64,000 nt of DNA from contig CABZXU010000006.1 of the NCBI GenBank assembly GCA_902529805.1, positions 18,243 through 82,242 of the forward strand. Reading direction: 5' to 3'. Source of the DNA: an uncultured Marinoscillum sp. (GTDB lineage: Bacteria > Bacteroidota > Bacteroidia > Cytophagales > MED-G16). Below the pieces are notes generated by a model. It had not been told where the DNA came from and did no database searches. It saw only the letters and a program-made list of their open reading frames with translations. Both the position numbers and the translations under genes were made by a program. Shown here one piece after another: positions 39,117 through 48,229 of the stretch; within the stretch, counting starts at the first letter, position 1; every line of letters starts with the position of its first letter.

Positions 39117-39986
39117 ATGAAAAACTATTTAATTATTTTTTCAATATTATTTGTGTCTTTTTTTATTTCATCGTTGGTCTCCGATAATACTATAATGATT
39201 GATGGAGTTTATGCGATTTATTATAGTTGTTTTATTATTTACACTATGCAGTGGCTTGGTTTTTTCCCTTCTTTTTATTTTAAAACAGAACATTATTATG
39301 ATCTAATTGGATCTTTTTCTTTTATTGCTACTATATTATTCTCTTTTATAATTAGCATCAATGATTTTAATTTAGAGATTGATAAAAGAAATATATTTTT
39401 TTTATTTGCTATTTTATTTTGGACATTACGGTTAGGGCTATTTCTTTTTTTAAGAGTTAAAAGAGATAAAAAAGACGTAAGATTTATTCATATAAAAAAA
39501 TCATTTTCAACTTTTTTAATGGTATGGCATTTACAAGGATTATGGGTTTTTATTTGTTGCTTACCTGCCATAATTTCTATGTACTCAAATACATTTGTAG
39601 AACTTGGTTTATTTTTCTATTTAGGATCTATTTTGTGGATTTGCGGATTTTTACTTGAAACCATTGCTGATCATCAAAAATATGTTTTTAAGAAAAATAA
39701 ATTAAATAAAGATAAATTTATTTCTGAGGGTCTTTGGTCTATTTCCAGACACCCTAATTATTTTGGAGAAATTATATTATGGTTGGGACTCTATATAGTA
39801 TCCTTTCCAGTACTAACTGGATTACAACATTTAGCTATTATTTCACCTTTATTTGTATATATCCTTTTAACAAGAATTTCAGGAATAAATTTATTAGAAG
39901 AAATAGGAGATAAGAGGTGGGGAAGTAATATTGATTATAAGAACTATAAGAAAAATACTCCAATTCTTTTTCCTAAATTATTTTAA
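39117..39986 (+). CDS. DUF1295 / steroid 5-alpha-reductase-like membrane protein
   Basis: A 289-aa polytopic protein with about seven TM helices. Family motifs are ILFWTLRLGLFLFLRVKRDKKDVRF, MVWHLQGLWVF, FLLETIADHQKYVFK, the signature EGLWSISRHPNYFGEIILWLG, and a C-terminal LLEEIGDKRWG. The fold is shared with 5-alpha-reductases and isoprenylcysteine methyltransferases; the lipid or NADPH substrate is unknown here. It starts 1 nt after the preceding gene and overlaps the convergent plug-domain gene by 9 nt. Confidence 0.88.
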   Translation: MKNYLIIFSILFVSFFISSLVSDNTIMIDGVYAIYYSCFIIYTMQWLGFFPSFYFKTEHYYDLIGSFSFIATILFSFIISINDFNLEIDKRNIFFLFAILFWTLRLGLFLFLRVKRDKKDVRFIHIKKSFSTFLMVWHLQGLWVFICCLPAIISMYSNTFVELGLFFYLGSILWICGFLLETIADHQKYVFKKNKLNKDKFISEGLWSISRHPNYFGEIILWLGLYIVSFPVLTGLQHLAIISPLFVYILLTRISGINLLEEIGDKRWGSNIDYKNYKKNTPILFPKLF

Positions 39987-40370
39987 TTTAATTATTATAA
40001 CTCCATTACTACCTCTAAACCCATATCTTTGTAGCTCTGTTGGTTCTTTTAATACTTTAATTGTCTTTATATCATTTGGATCTACCATATTATAAATCAA
40101 AGAATAATCATTTCCTACAGGTGAATTATTTATATAAAATAATGGTCCTTGTTGATTAAACATACTATTTATTCCTCTAATGGATATTTTTGCATTACTA
40201 TCATTTCCAGTAATTTGAACACCTGGAAATTTTCTTAATTGATTTGTAAGACTAATACTCTCACTTCTATATTTTAATATTTTTTTTTCATCATCAATAT
40301 TTTTATATGTATTTATTTGATACGTTGAAGAACATGAAAATAAAAAAACAATTAAAAATAAATTTCTCAT
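39978..40370 (-). CDS. TonB-dependent-receptor plug-domain-only lipoprotein
   Basis: A 130-aa lipoprotein (FLFSCSSTY). The mature part is a stand-alone plug domain: LTNQLRKFPGVQITG, AKISIRGINSMFNQQGPLFYIN, VDPNDIKTIKVLKEPTELQRYGFRGSNGVIIIKLK, i.e. the box used by SusC-type receptors but with no barrel. It is the last gene of a YfhO-oxidoreductase-plug operon (4-nt overlap). It is complete at both ends rather than a degraded receptor. Role unknown; interaction with a periplasmic or outer-membrane partner is inference. Confidence 0.85.
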   Translation of the reverse strand: MRNLFLIVFLFSCSSTYQINTYKNIDDEKKILKYRSESISLTNQLRKFPGVQITGNDSNAKISIRGINSMFNQQGPLFYINNSPVGNDYSLIYNMVDPNDIKTIKVLKEPTELQRYGFRGSNGVIIIKLK

Positions 40371-41341
40371 GGAATTAATAATATTTTTCCTTTTACTTTT
40401 CTATTAATTATATACTCTAAAGCTTTATTAGCATCTTTTAAAGAAAATTTTTTATCAATATGTACATTTATTTTTTTATTTTTTATCCAGCTTAATATAG
40501 TCTTAAAATTTTTAGCATTTGCTTTAGGATTTTTTCTGAAAAATAGACCCCAAAATACTCCAATTATTTGACAACCTTTTAATAAAGTTAAATTTAGAGG
40601 TATTTTTGGTATTTCTCCTGCAGCAAATCCAACAACTAAATATCTACCTTCCCAAGCTATAGATCTTAAAGCAGGTTCTGAAAATTTATCTCCAACTGGA
40701 TCATAAATAACATTTGCACCCATTCCTTTTGTATAATTTTTTACTTTTTCTTTAATATTCTCTTTAGTATAATTGATGCAATAATCTGCATCCATTTTTT
40801 TACAATAATCTAATTTTTCTTTTGATGAAGCTGCTGCTATAACAATTGCGCCAATTTCCTTTGCGATTTGAATAGCAGCTGTACCCACACCTCCAGAAGC
40901 TCCCAATATAAGAATCACCTCATTTTTTTTAATTTTTGCCCTATCTACTAATGCATGATATGATGTTCCATAATTAACCATTGATGCTGCAGCATCTTCA
41001 TAACTAATTTCCTTAGGTATTTTGAAGGTATTTGAGCTCATTACTATTGCTTCTTCAGAAAACCCACCCCATGTTGATCCTGCAAAAACTTTATCCCCAA
41101 CATTTAAATTTTTAACATTTCTACCAACTTTTTTTACTATTCCTGAAACTTCCCCACCAGGAGAAAAAGGTAACTCAGGTTTGAATTGGTATTTACCTTG
41201 AACTATTAAAACATCTGGAAAATTAACTCCTGCAACTTTGACCGATATTAATACTTCATCTTTTTTTGGTATTGGTGATTTTATTTTTTCATATTTCAGT
41301 GAAATCGATGATGAATATTTATGACATAAAATAGCTTTCAT
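40367..41341 (-). CDS. NADPH:quinone oxidoreductase-like (zinc-free MDR family)
   Basis: A 324-aa medium-chain reductase. The GroES-like N-terminus GVNFPDVLIVQGKYQFKPELPFSPGGEVSG is followed by the NADPH-binding Rossmann motif LGASGGVGTAAIQIAKEIGA and AAASSKEKLDYCKKMDADYCINY. The catalytic-zinc cysteine and histidine of alcohol dehydrogenases are absent, as in Qor/zeta-crystallin enzymes. Substrate unknown. It has 4-nt overlaps with both neighbours in a three-gene operon. Confidence 0.93.
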   Translation of the reverse strand: MKAILCHKYSSSISLKYEKIKSPIPKKDEVLISVKVAGVNFPDVLIVQGKYQFKPELPFSPGGEVSGIVKKVGRNVKNLNVGDKVFAGSTWGGFSEEAIVMSSNTFKIPKEISYEDAAASMVNYGTSYHALVDRAKIKKNEVILILGASGGVGTAAIQIAKEIGAIVIAAASSKEKLDYCKKMDADYCINYTKENIKEKVKNYTKGMGANVIYDPVGDKFSEPALRSIAWEGRYLVVGFAAGEIPKIPLNLTLLKGCQIIGVFWGLFFRKNPKANAKNFKTILSWIKNKKINVHIDKKFSLKDANKALEYIINRKVKGKILLIP

Positions 41342-43755
41342 TTTTTTCGATTATATTCAAATAATAATATTATTGGAATTAATAAAATTAAAATTAAAGA
41401 AGAATATTTAGTGATTAGATTTCCATAAACAAATGAGTTTGGTTTAAACTTTATTTCAATTGTATTTTCTCCAGCCGGAATTTCTAACCCCCTTAAAATA
41501 TAGTTAACCCTAACAAAATTGGAAGGTTGATTATTTATATATACTTCCCATCCTTTTGGATAAAAAATTTCAGAAAAAACAAGAAAAGAGACTTCCAAAT
41601 TAGAAGTTTTATATATCATCTGATATGGTTTATATGATTCAGTAATTATTGTTCCATCAGAGTTATATTCATTTTTTAAATTTGGAAATTTCGAATTATC
41701 TACGATTGCTGTATTTTTTAAATTTTCATTTCTTAATTTTTCAATTTCTTCTTTTGGGTTTTTAACCTTTTCTAGTTTACTTACATACCAAGCTTTTCCA
41801 AATTGAAAATTATTCTTTATTACTCCATTTGATGTATTATTAAATTTAAAATACCCTACATTTAACATATTAATAATATTTAGTTTACTAAAATCATTTG
41901 ATCGATTTTGAATTGTTTTAATTACATCATTTATTTCATTTGAAATCCCAAATTCAATCAAATCTTGATACCTTCTTAACTTTGCTCCATGATATCCACC
42001 TACAGATTGATGATGATAGGAGGTAGTTGCTTCATTAAATGGGTTTTGTAGATTTAAAACCCTTTCTTTTGATAAGTTGTTATTTAATATTTTTTTATCT
42101 GCTTCAGTTAGGGTAAAATTTTCTTTATTCTTTCTCATAAATGAATTTTCTTTTATAAACCTATTATTTATCAAATTCATATCAATAATTGAAAGAAAAA
42201 TTAATATTAACATTAAAAATATTGATTTTAATTTTCCAATTAAATGTAAGTATATACATCCAGTGAAAATTAAAACAAAAATTAAATTTCTAATTGTATC
42301 ATAAATCAACATATCTTTTCTATCAGCAATAAGGTTATTTATAAACCAATTAGGAAGGTTTTTTAAATTTTCATCTACAGCTCCTGAATAGCTCAAAAAG
42401 TTTGAAATAATTAAAATTATAATAAAAAAGAGTCCGGTTAATAAAACAGATTTTTTAAATAAATCTATATTTTTTTTAGTAGGTTTTAATAACAACTTTT
42501 CAAGAGAAATCATTCCCATAAGTACTATGGAAAAGATTGAAATTATAATAATAAATGTAACAGATCTGAATTTATTATATCCTGGAAAGTATTCAAATAA
42601 AAATGAGTTTAAAACCTCAAAATTATTTCCCCAACTTAAAATTATACCTAATGATGTTAAAATAATTAACCAAACTTTTTCTTTTGAATTAAGAATAAAT
42701 AGTCCTAATAATATAAAGAATAGTGATAGCGCACTAGCATAATATGGAGCTGTGAATGGTTGATTACCCCAATAAGTTGGAATATTTTTAAGTTGCTCTT
42801 TGGTTTGTTGTCTCCCAATATTATTATTTAAAAATGCCTTCCCAAGATTTGAGTTTATATTTAATTCCTGTTGACTGGGCCCTCCTAAAATATTAGGAAT
42901 AACTAAAGTTAATGGTTCAAAAATGCCATTACTATATTGAAAAGCATAGTCTTTACTCAATCCTTTTTCATTAGTCTGTATTTCTGATGGGCCTCTTATT
43001 GAATATTTACTGTACTCAGCTATTGACCATAATTCACCAAAAAAAGTACCAATTGAAATCAAAGCAGCAACAGAAAGAATTCCAATATTAATTAAGTCCC
43101 TTTTTAAATTATTTTCTTTATATGAATATATCAAAAAGCTAATTCCATATATAAGAAGTATAAGTAATGTATAATATGTGATTTGAAGATGATTAACTCT
43201 TATTTGTAATGCTAGAGAGGTCATTGTAATTAAAAATCCTATTTTAATATTTCTTGTTAACCCAAGATGAACTCCAGCTAGAATTAGTGGAATAAATGCT
43301 ATTGATCCAATTCTTGCATTATGTCCAGCTAATATTCCAATAATCATATATGACGATAGAGTGAATATTATTGAGCCAATAATAGAAAGAGGAATCCTTA
43401 CTTTAAAAACTATAAGCATTATATAAAAGGAAATGAAAGAAATAAAAATATAATTTATTGGATGAGGAATTCCCAAACTAACAATTTTATGAATCCCTAA
43501 TATTAAGTTATTGTCCCATTTAACATCGATTAAATAAGCCGGCATTCCAGAAAACATTGAATTTGTCCAAAGAGGTTCATCTCCAGTTTTTTCCCTAAAA
43601 TCTTTAACTTCTTTTGATGAACCTTTCCATTGTTCAATATCATGTTGATTGACTATTTTATCTTCAAAAAATATAGGATTAAATAAATAGACAGTAATTG
43701 ATAGAAATAAAACAATAGATAGAAAATGATATAAAATTTCTTTTTTTTTTATCAT
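41338..43755 (-). CDS. YfhO-family large membrane protein
   Basis: An 805-aa polytopic protein with about 12 TM helices in residues 8-540, a periplasmic C-terminal domain (about 560-770) and a final TM (about 775-800). Typical Bacteroidota YfhO text includes FEDKIVNQHDIEQWKG, PLWTNSMFSGMPAYLI, IGILAGHNARIGSIAFIPLILAGVHLG, YHHQSVGGYHGAKLRRYQDLIE and EIFYPKGWEVYIN. The family is GT-C-like and thought to transfer glycosyl groups onto envelope polymers; the acceptor is unknown. First gene of its operon. Confidence 0.9.
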   Translation of the reverse strand: MIKKKEILYHFLSIVLFLSITVYLFNPIFFEDKIVNQHDIEQWKGSSKEVKDFREKTGDEPLWTNSMFSGMPAYLIDVKWDNNLILGIHKIVSLGIPHPINYIFISFISFYIMLIVFKVRIPLSIIGSIIFTLSSYMIIGILAGHNARIGSIAFIPLILAGVHLGLTRNIKIGFLITMTSLALQIRVNHLQITYYTLLILLIYGISFLIYSYKENNLKRDLINIGILSVAALISIGTFFGELWSIAEYSKYSIRGPSEIQTNEKGLSKDYAFQYSNGIFEPLTLVIPNILGGPSQQELNINSNLGKAFLNNNIGRQQTKEQLKNIPTYWGNQPFTAPYYASALSLFFILLGLFILNSKEKVWLIILTSLGIILSWGNNFEVLNSFLFEYFPGYNKFRSVTFIIIISIFSIVLMGMISLEKLLLKPTKKNIDLFKKSVLLTGLFFIIILIISNFLSYSGAVDENLKNLPNWFINNLIADRKDMLIYDTIRNLIFVLIFTGCIYLHLIGKLKSIFLMLILIFLSIIDMNLINNRFIKENSFMRKNKENFTLTEADKKILNNNLSKERVLNLQNPFNEATTSYHHQSVGGYHGAKLRRYQDLIEFGISNEINDVIKTIQNRSNDFSKLNIINMLNVGYFKFNNTSNGVIKNNFQFGKAWYVSKLEKVKNPKEEIEKLRNENLKNTAIVDNSKFPNLKNEYNSDGTIITESYKPYQMIYKTSNLEVSFLVFSEIFYPKGWEVYINNQPSNFVRVNYILRGLEIPAGENTIEIKFKPNSFVYGNLITKYSSLILILLIPIILLFEYNRKK

Positions 43756-43862
43756 AATTACTTTCTTGTGAATATCTTAAATAATTAATAATAATAAAAA
43801 TTCTATCTAATTTAAATCCAATAGAAAAGCATCAATTATTATGATTATTACTATTTTTACAT

Positions 43863-45188
43863 ATGTTTGAGAATTTAAGCAATAAATTAAATAGAGCCTT
43901 TAAAGTACTAAAGGGACAAGGTAAAATTACGGAGGTTAATGTTGCATCGACAGTAAAAGAAATAAGACGTGCATTAATCGATGCTGATGTTAGTTATAAA
44001 GTAGCTAAAGAAATTACTTCAAACATTAAAGAAAAAGCTTTAGGTCAAGATGTTTTAATATCAGTATCACCCGGTCAATTAATGACTAAAATTGTAGCTG
44101 ATGAGCTATCAATTTTAATGGGTAAGGAATCTGTTGAGATTAATCTAAAAGGAAATCCAAATATTATTTTAATTTCTGGTCTTCAAGGATCAGGTAAAAC
44201 TACTTTTTCGGGTAAACTTGCTTATTATCTAAAAAAACAAAATAAAAAATCTCTACTTGTTGCATGTGATGTATATAGACCAGCCGCTATTGAACAATTA
44301 CATGTTTTAGGAAAGCAGATAGGTGTTGAAGTTTTTTCTGATGAAAAATCTAAATCCCCTTTAAATATTGCAAAAAAAGCAATACAACATGCAAAAAAAT
44401 CTGGAATTAAATCTGTTATAGTAGATACTGCAGGTCGTTTAGCAATTGATGAAAAAATGATGAAAGAAATTGAAAGTTTAAAGAAAAACCTTAATCCTTC
44501 TGAAACTTTATTTGTTGTTGATTCAATGATAGGTCAGGATGCTGTAATTACTGCAAAAACTTTTAATGAAAGAATAGATTATGATGGCGTGATCTTAACA
44601 AAATTAGATGGAGATTCAAGAGGTGGAGCTGCTTTGTCAATCAGAAGAGTAGTAGATAAACCAATTAAGTTTATTAGTACAGGAGAAAAAATGGATGCTT
44701 TAAATATTTTTCATCCTGATAGAATGGCAAAAAGAATCCTTGGAATGGGAGATGTTTTGAGTTTAGTTGAAAGAGCACAACAAAATTTTGATGAAGATGA
44801 GGCAAGAAGAATGCAAAAAAAAATGCTTCAAAACACATTCGGCCTTGATGATTTTTTGTCCCAATTACAAAAAATTAAAAAGATGGGAAATATTAAAGAT
44901 TTAGTTGGTATGATTCCTGGAATGAGCAATAAAATTAAAGATGTAGAAATGGATAATGAATCTTTTAAGCCAATTGAAGCAATCATTAATTCAATGACGC
45001 CAGGTGAAAGATCTAATCCTGAAATATTGAATGGTATAAGAAAAAAAAGAATTGCTTTAGGTAGTGGCAGTACAGTTCAAGAAGTTAATCAATTACTAAA
45101 ACAATTTAATCAAATGAAAAAAATGATGAAAATAATGAAAAAAAGTGGGCCTTCTGGTATGATGTCAGCTTTAGGTATGAATAAATAA
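43863..45188 (+). CDS. ffh: Signal recognition particle protein
   Basis: The SRP GTPase (Ffh/SRP54) that targets membrane proteins cotranslationally. Its 441 aa are full length. The N domain (1-85) is followed by the G domain with GLQGSGKTTFSGKLA (G1), DTAGR and TKLDGDSRGG, and the Met-rich M domain from about 300 (GMIPGMSNKIK, FNQMKKMMKIMKK) that binds SRP RNA and signal peptides. Single gene, convergent with pdhB at 2 nt. Confidence 0.97.
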   Translation: MFENLSNKLNRAFKVLKGQGKITEVNVASTVKEIRRALIDADVSYKVAKEITSNIKEKALGQDVLISVSPGQLMTKIVADELSILMGKESVEINLKGNPNIILISGLQGSGKTTFSGKLAYYLKKQNKKSLLVACDVYRPAAIEQLHVLGKQIGVEVFSDEKSKSPLNIAKKAIQHAKKSGIKSVIVDTAGRLAIDEKMMKEIESLKKNLNPSETLFVVDSMIGQDAVITAKTFNERIDYDGVILTKLDGDSRGGAALSIRRVVDKPIKFISTGEKMDALNIFHPDRMAKRILGMGDVLSLVERAQQNFDEDEARRMQKKMLQNTFGLDDFLSQLQKIKKMGNIKDLVGMIPGMSNKIKDVEMDNESFKPIEAIINSMTPGERSNPEILNGIRKKRIALGSGSTVQEVNQLLKQFNQMKKMMKIMKKSGPSGMMSALGMNK

Positions 45189-45190
45189 AT

Positions 45191-46168
45191 TTACAGATAC
45201 ATTACTTTTTTTATTGCTTTTATAGTTTTTTCAACATTTGGAACAATTTCTTCAATTAGGGTAGGAGCATAGTGAAAAGGAACATCTTCAGAAGTAATTC
45301 TATGAATAGGTGCATCTAAATAATCAAAAGCAAATCTTTGTATATGATGACTCAATTCTGAGGATATAGAAGCTAATGGCCATGCTTCTTCAATGATTAC
45401 TACTCTATTTGTTTTTTTTACTGAGTTAATTATAGTAGAATAATCAATTGGTCTAACAGATCTTAAATCAATTAATTCTACACTTATATTTATTTTTTTT
45501 GCTTCATTAGAAGCTTTTTCAGCTACTTTCATCATTTTACCAAAAGAAATTAATGTTAAATCATTTCCTTCTTTAACAATATTACATTTACCGATAGGTA
45601 AAACATATTCTTCTTCAGGAACATTACCTTTATCTGAATACATTAATTCAGATTCCATAAATATTACTGGATCATTATCTCTTATTGAAGATTTTAATAA
45701 CCCTTTTGCATCATATGGATTGGAGGGTACAACAACTTTTAATCCAGGAGTATTTGCAAACCAATTTTCAAAATTTTGAGAATGTTGAGATCCTAATTGA
45801 CCAGCATTACCAGTAGGGCCTCTGAATACTATTGGTACATTAATTTGTCCACCAGACATTTGCATCATTTTTGCGGCGCCATTAATTATTTGATCAATTG
45901 CGACTAAAGAAAAATTAAACGTCATAAACTCTATAATAGGTCTAAGTCCATTCATTGCAGAACCAACACCAATTCCAGTAAATCCAGTTTCAGCAATAGG
46001 GGTGTCAATAACTCTTTTATTACCAAACTCTTCAAGCATACCTTGACTTACTTTATAAGCTCCATTGTATTCAGCTACTTCTTCACCCATTAAATATACA
46101 TTTTTATCTTTTCTCATTTCCTCACTCATTGCTTCATTTAAAGCTTGTCTAAACTGAATTTCTCTCAT
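45191..46168 (-). CDS. pdhB: Pyruvate dehydrogenase E1 component, beta subunit
   Basis: A 325-aa transketolase-like beta chain. MREIQFRQALNEAMSEEMRKD, MGEEVAEYNGAYKVSQGM, TPIAETGFTGIGVGSAM, EFMTFNFSLVAIDQIINGAAK and the C-terminal SEDVPFHYAPTLIE are typical of PdhB rather than branched-chain E1-beta. With PdhA and E2/E3 it oxidises pyruvate to acetyl-CoA. pdhA is not adjacent. It has its own TATTTTTG -7 box. Confidence 0.95.
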   Translation of the reverse strand: MREIQFRQALNEAMSEEMRKDKNVYLMGEEVAEYNGAYKVSQGMLEEFGNKRVIDTPIAETGFTGIGVGSAMNGLRPIIEFMTFNFSLVAIDQIINGAAKMMQMSGGQINVPIVFRGPTGNAGQLGSQHSQNFENWFANTPGLKVVVPSNPYDAKGLLKSSIRDNDPVIFMESELMYSDKGNVPEEEYVLPIGKCNIVKEGNDLTLISFGKMMKVAEKASNEAKKINISVELIDLRSVRPIDYSTIINSVKKTNRVVIIEEAWPLASISSELSHHIQRFAFDYLDAPIHRITSEDVPFHYAPTLIEEIVPNVEKTIKAIKKVMYL

Positions 46169-46188
46169 ATCTTAAAACATTATTAAAA

Positions 46189-46196
46189 CAAAAATA
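46189..46196 (-). promoter_or_regulatory. Candidate -7 box TATTTTTG of pdhB
   Basis: An exact TAnnTTTG on the minus strand, 20 nt before the pdhB ATG. The identical octamer precedes the OmpA/TPR gene at 48186. Confidence 0.45.
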
Positions 46197-46222
46197 AAAT
46201 ATTATCATCAATTTAAGAGGGG

Positions 46223-46270
46223 TTATATAATAAAAAAGCACTCCAAATGGAATGCTTTTTTATTATATAA
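46223..46270 (-). terminator. Long-stem terminator of the OmpA/TPR lipoprotein gene
   Basis: Arms 46223-46244 and 46249-46270 are 22 nt each and complementary except one position. On the minus strand that position is a G-U pair; on plus it would be a C-A mismatch. The core GCATTCC/GGAGTGC is followed by six U. It lies 17 nt after the gene's stop. Confidence 0.85.
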
Positions 46271-46286
46271 TAATGTTGTTTAAAAC

Positions 46287-48164
46287 TTACAATGCTTCTT
46301 TAACAGCATCTTGAACATCTCTAAATTCTAAATCATCAACAACTCTTTCTTTCCAATAATCGTTGATAGCAATTGCTTCTTTTAAATAATTGGTTACATT
46401 ATTAGAGTCCCCATCTCTTGCAGCACAAATAGCTAAGGCATAAGCATTTCCTCCATTACTTTTATGTTCAGCTTTTATCATCTGTTCAGCTTCTAAAATT
46501 AGAGCTGCTCTTGCATTATCAATATTTCCTAACATTATATGGGCTATAGCTTTTTTCCATGATACTCCCCAATAATCTTTATTTGACATAGCAAGATTTT
46601 TCAAAGCTAAATCATAATTACCTCTTGCAATATCTAATGTTCCTAATGAATATTGGACTCTTGTATTCATTCTATCGTTATTTAATCCTTTAGCTTTTTC
46701 AACATGTTCATAAGCTAAATCGTGATTTCCTCTATGGCTGTGAATAGCTGCTAAATTTAAATGAGTTTCAGCAGATTCGTTTTTGTTTAAAGCAATCTGT
46801 AATTGGGTTTCAGCAGCATCCATAAGTTTATTTTGAGCTTCAGAATTTTCTTCTTCTTCCCTTGCTAAATTTATATGAATTGATCCGAAATCATTATGTG
46901 CTCTCCATGAACCAGTTTTTTTAACTGCAGCTTCATAAATTGCTGCTTTTTCACTTAGAGAAGGTGTTAAAGTAGCAGAAAATAATAGTTCATCTTCTGA
47001 TAATGCATCTGCTGAGGCTTCTCCAGAAACTATTTTCTTAGAAATTGAAGCTATTTCATTATTAGGTTTTTTCACTATAATTGTCATAACTTCTGTTTTT
47101 GATATTCTTAGTTCAGGATAAACAGATTTCATTAATTTCTTATAGCTAGAAAGTTTAGATAATGATTTTTCTTTATCAACAAAGCTTCCTCCACCATTAA
47201 TTACTCTTGAAATTTCACTTTTTTCATTTTGATCTAAAGCATCAGTACTATTTAATGCGTCTCTTAAAGATGACCAGTTTTCAACTACAGGACGAATATT
47301 AAACTTGATTTTATTTGCCTCATCTTTATAATCATATTTGTCCATTTGTTGTCTATAATAATTTTCAATCATTTTTGCTCTTCTATTAGAAAGATCATCA
47401 TTAACTTTAGTTGATCCCTCTGGAGAGTGAGAACCTAAAATGTCAACACTTTTAGTTGGGTTTCTTTCGGCAACAAATGCAGAAAATCTTTCACCTCTGT
47501 CACTTAGTTTTTCCGATCTTTTAAGCATTGATCTACCTTGATCAAAAAAGAAATCTACGTTGAATGGTGTGAGTTCTTCACCTTCATTATATCCATGATC
47601 AGATTTAGGAATAGAAAGATTTCTAGTTCCTAAAAAAGCAGTCTCAATAACACCATCTGCAACATCCACAGATTTAGTTGAAGCTGTTTGACCTGAATTA
47701 AGAAGTTTTGCTACTCCTACAGCTTTAAACTTTCCAGGATTTAAATCTTCATTATAATCTAAACAAAATGTTTTTAAATCTGCAGGAACAAGTTTCATAC
47801 TTACAGTTTTAGTAGTTGTATTTCTACCACTTACTCTATAATTTGAAGTCGAATCAGAAATGTTAGTAGTTGTTGTATTTGAACTAACTCTGGTAGCATA
47901 AATTTCATCTAAAAACTCAATAGAACCAACTTCTATATCATTATAAGTAAAGTTTACAGTATAACTTGTACCTTTTTTTATCATTCCAGTAGGTAAAGAT
48001 ACCTTGGCTTCAACACATACTTTTCCTCCATTTACAACTAAAGGACTAGGTGTGGCAGTAATTTTCTGTTTTTCTTCAGCTAATTTTATCATTTTTTTCA
48101 ATGGATTACAACCAAAGAAAATAATTGCACTTAATAAAATAACTATAGCATTTGATGATTTCAT
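46287..48164 (-). CDS. OmpA-like/TPR lipoprotein
   Basis: A 625-aa lipoprotein (AIIFFGCNPLKK). The N-terminal beta domain (about 35-185) is followed by an OmpA-like segment with NVDFFFDQGRSML, SVDILGSHSPEGSTKVNDDLSNRRAKMIENYY (about 205-290) and a region with PVVENW that resembles OmpA insertions in T9SS-associated proteins. TPR-like helices occupy about 395-625 (AETHLNLAAIHSHRGNHDLAYEHVEKAKGL, YSLGTLDIARGNYDLALKNLAMS). Peptidoglycan binding plus a protein scaffold in the envelope is likely; the partner is unknown. Monocistronic, with its own -7 box and terminator. Confidence 0.85.
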   Translation of the reverse strand: MKSSNAIVILLSAIIFFGCNPLKKMIKLAEEKQKITATPSPLVVNGGKVCVEAKVSLPTGMIKKGTSYTVNFTYNDIEVGSIEFLDEIYATRVSSNTTTTNISDSTSNYRVSGRNTTTKTVSMKLVPADLKTFCLDYNEDLNPGKFKAVGVAKLLNSGQTASTKSVDVADGVIETAFLGTRNLSIPKSDHGYNEGEELTPFNVDFFFDQGRSMLKRSEKLSDRGERFSAFVAERNPTKSVDILGSHSPEGSTKVNDDLSNRRAKMIENYYRQQMDKYDYKDEANKIKFNIRPVVENWSSLRDALNSTDALDQNEKSEISRVINGGGSFVDKEKSLSKLSSYKKLMKSVYPELRISKTEVMTIIVKKPNNEIASISKKIVSGEASADALSEDELLFSATLTPSLSEKAAIYEAAVKKTGSWRAHNDFGSIHINLAREEEENSEAQNKLMDAAETQLQIALNKNESAETHLNLAAIHSHRGNHDLAYEHVEKAKGLNNDRMNTRVQYSLGTLDIARGNYDLALKNLAMSNKDYWGVSWKKAIAHIMLGNIDNARAALILEAEQMIKAEHKSNGGNAYALAICAARDGDSNNVTNYLKEAIAINDYWKERVVDDLEFRDVQDAVKEAL

Positions 48165-48185
48165 ATCTTAAAATTTAAGTTTTTA

Positions 48186-48193
48186 CAAAAATA
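48186..48193 (-). promoter_or_regulatory. Candidate -7 box TATTTTTG of the OmpA/TPR gene
   Basis: An exact TAnnTTTG on the minus strand, 21 nt before the ATG. -33 region weak. Confidence 0.45.
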
Positions 48194-48229
48194 AGGTTTT
48201 TTTTTAATTGAAATGATTTTTTTTAAAAA

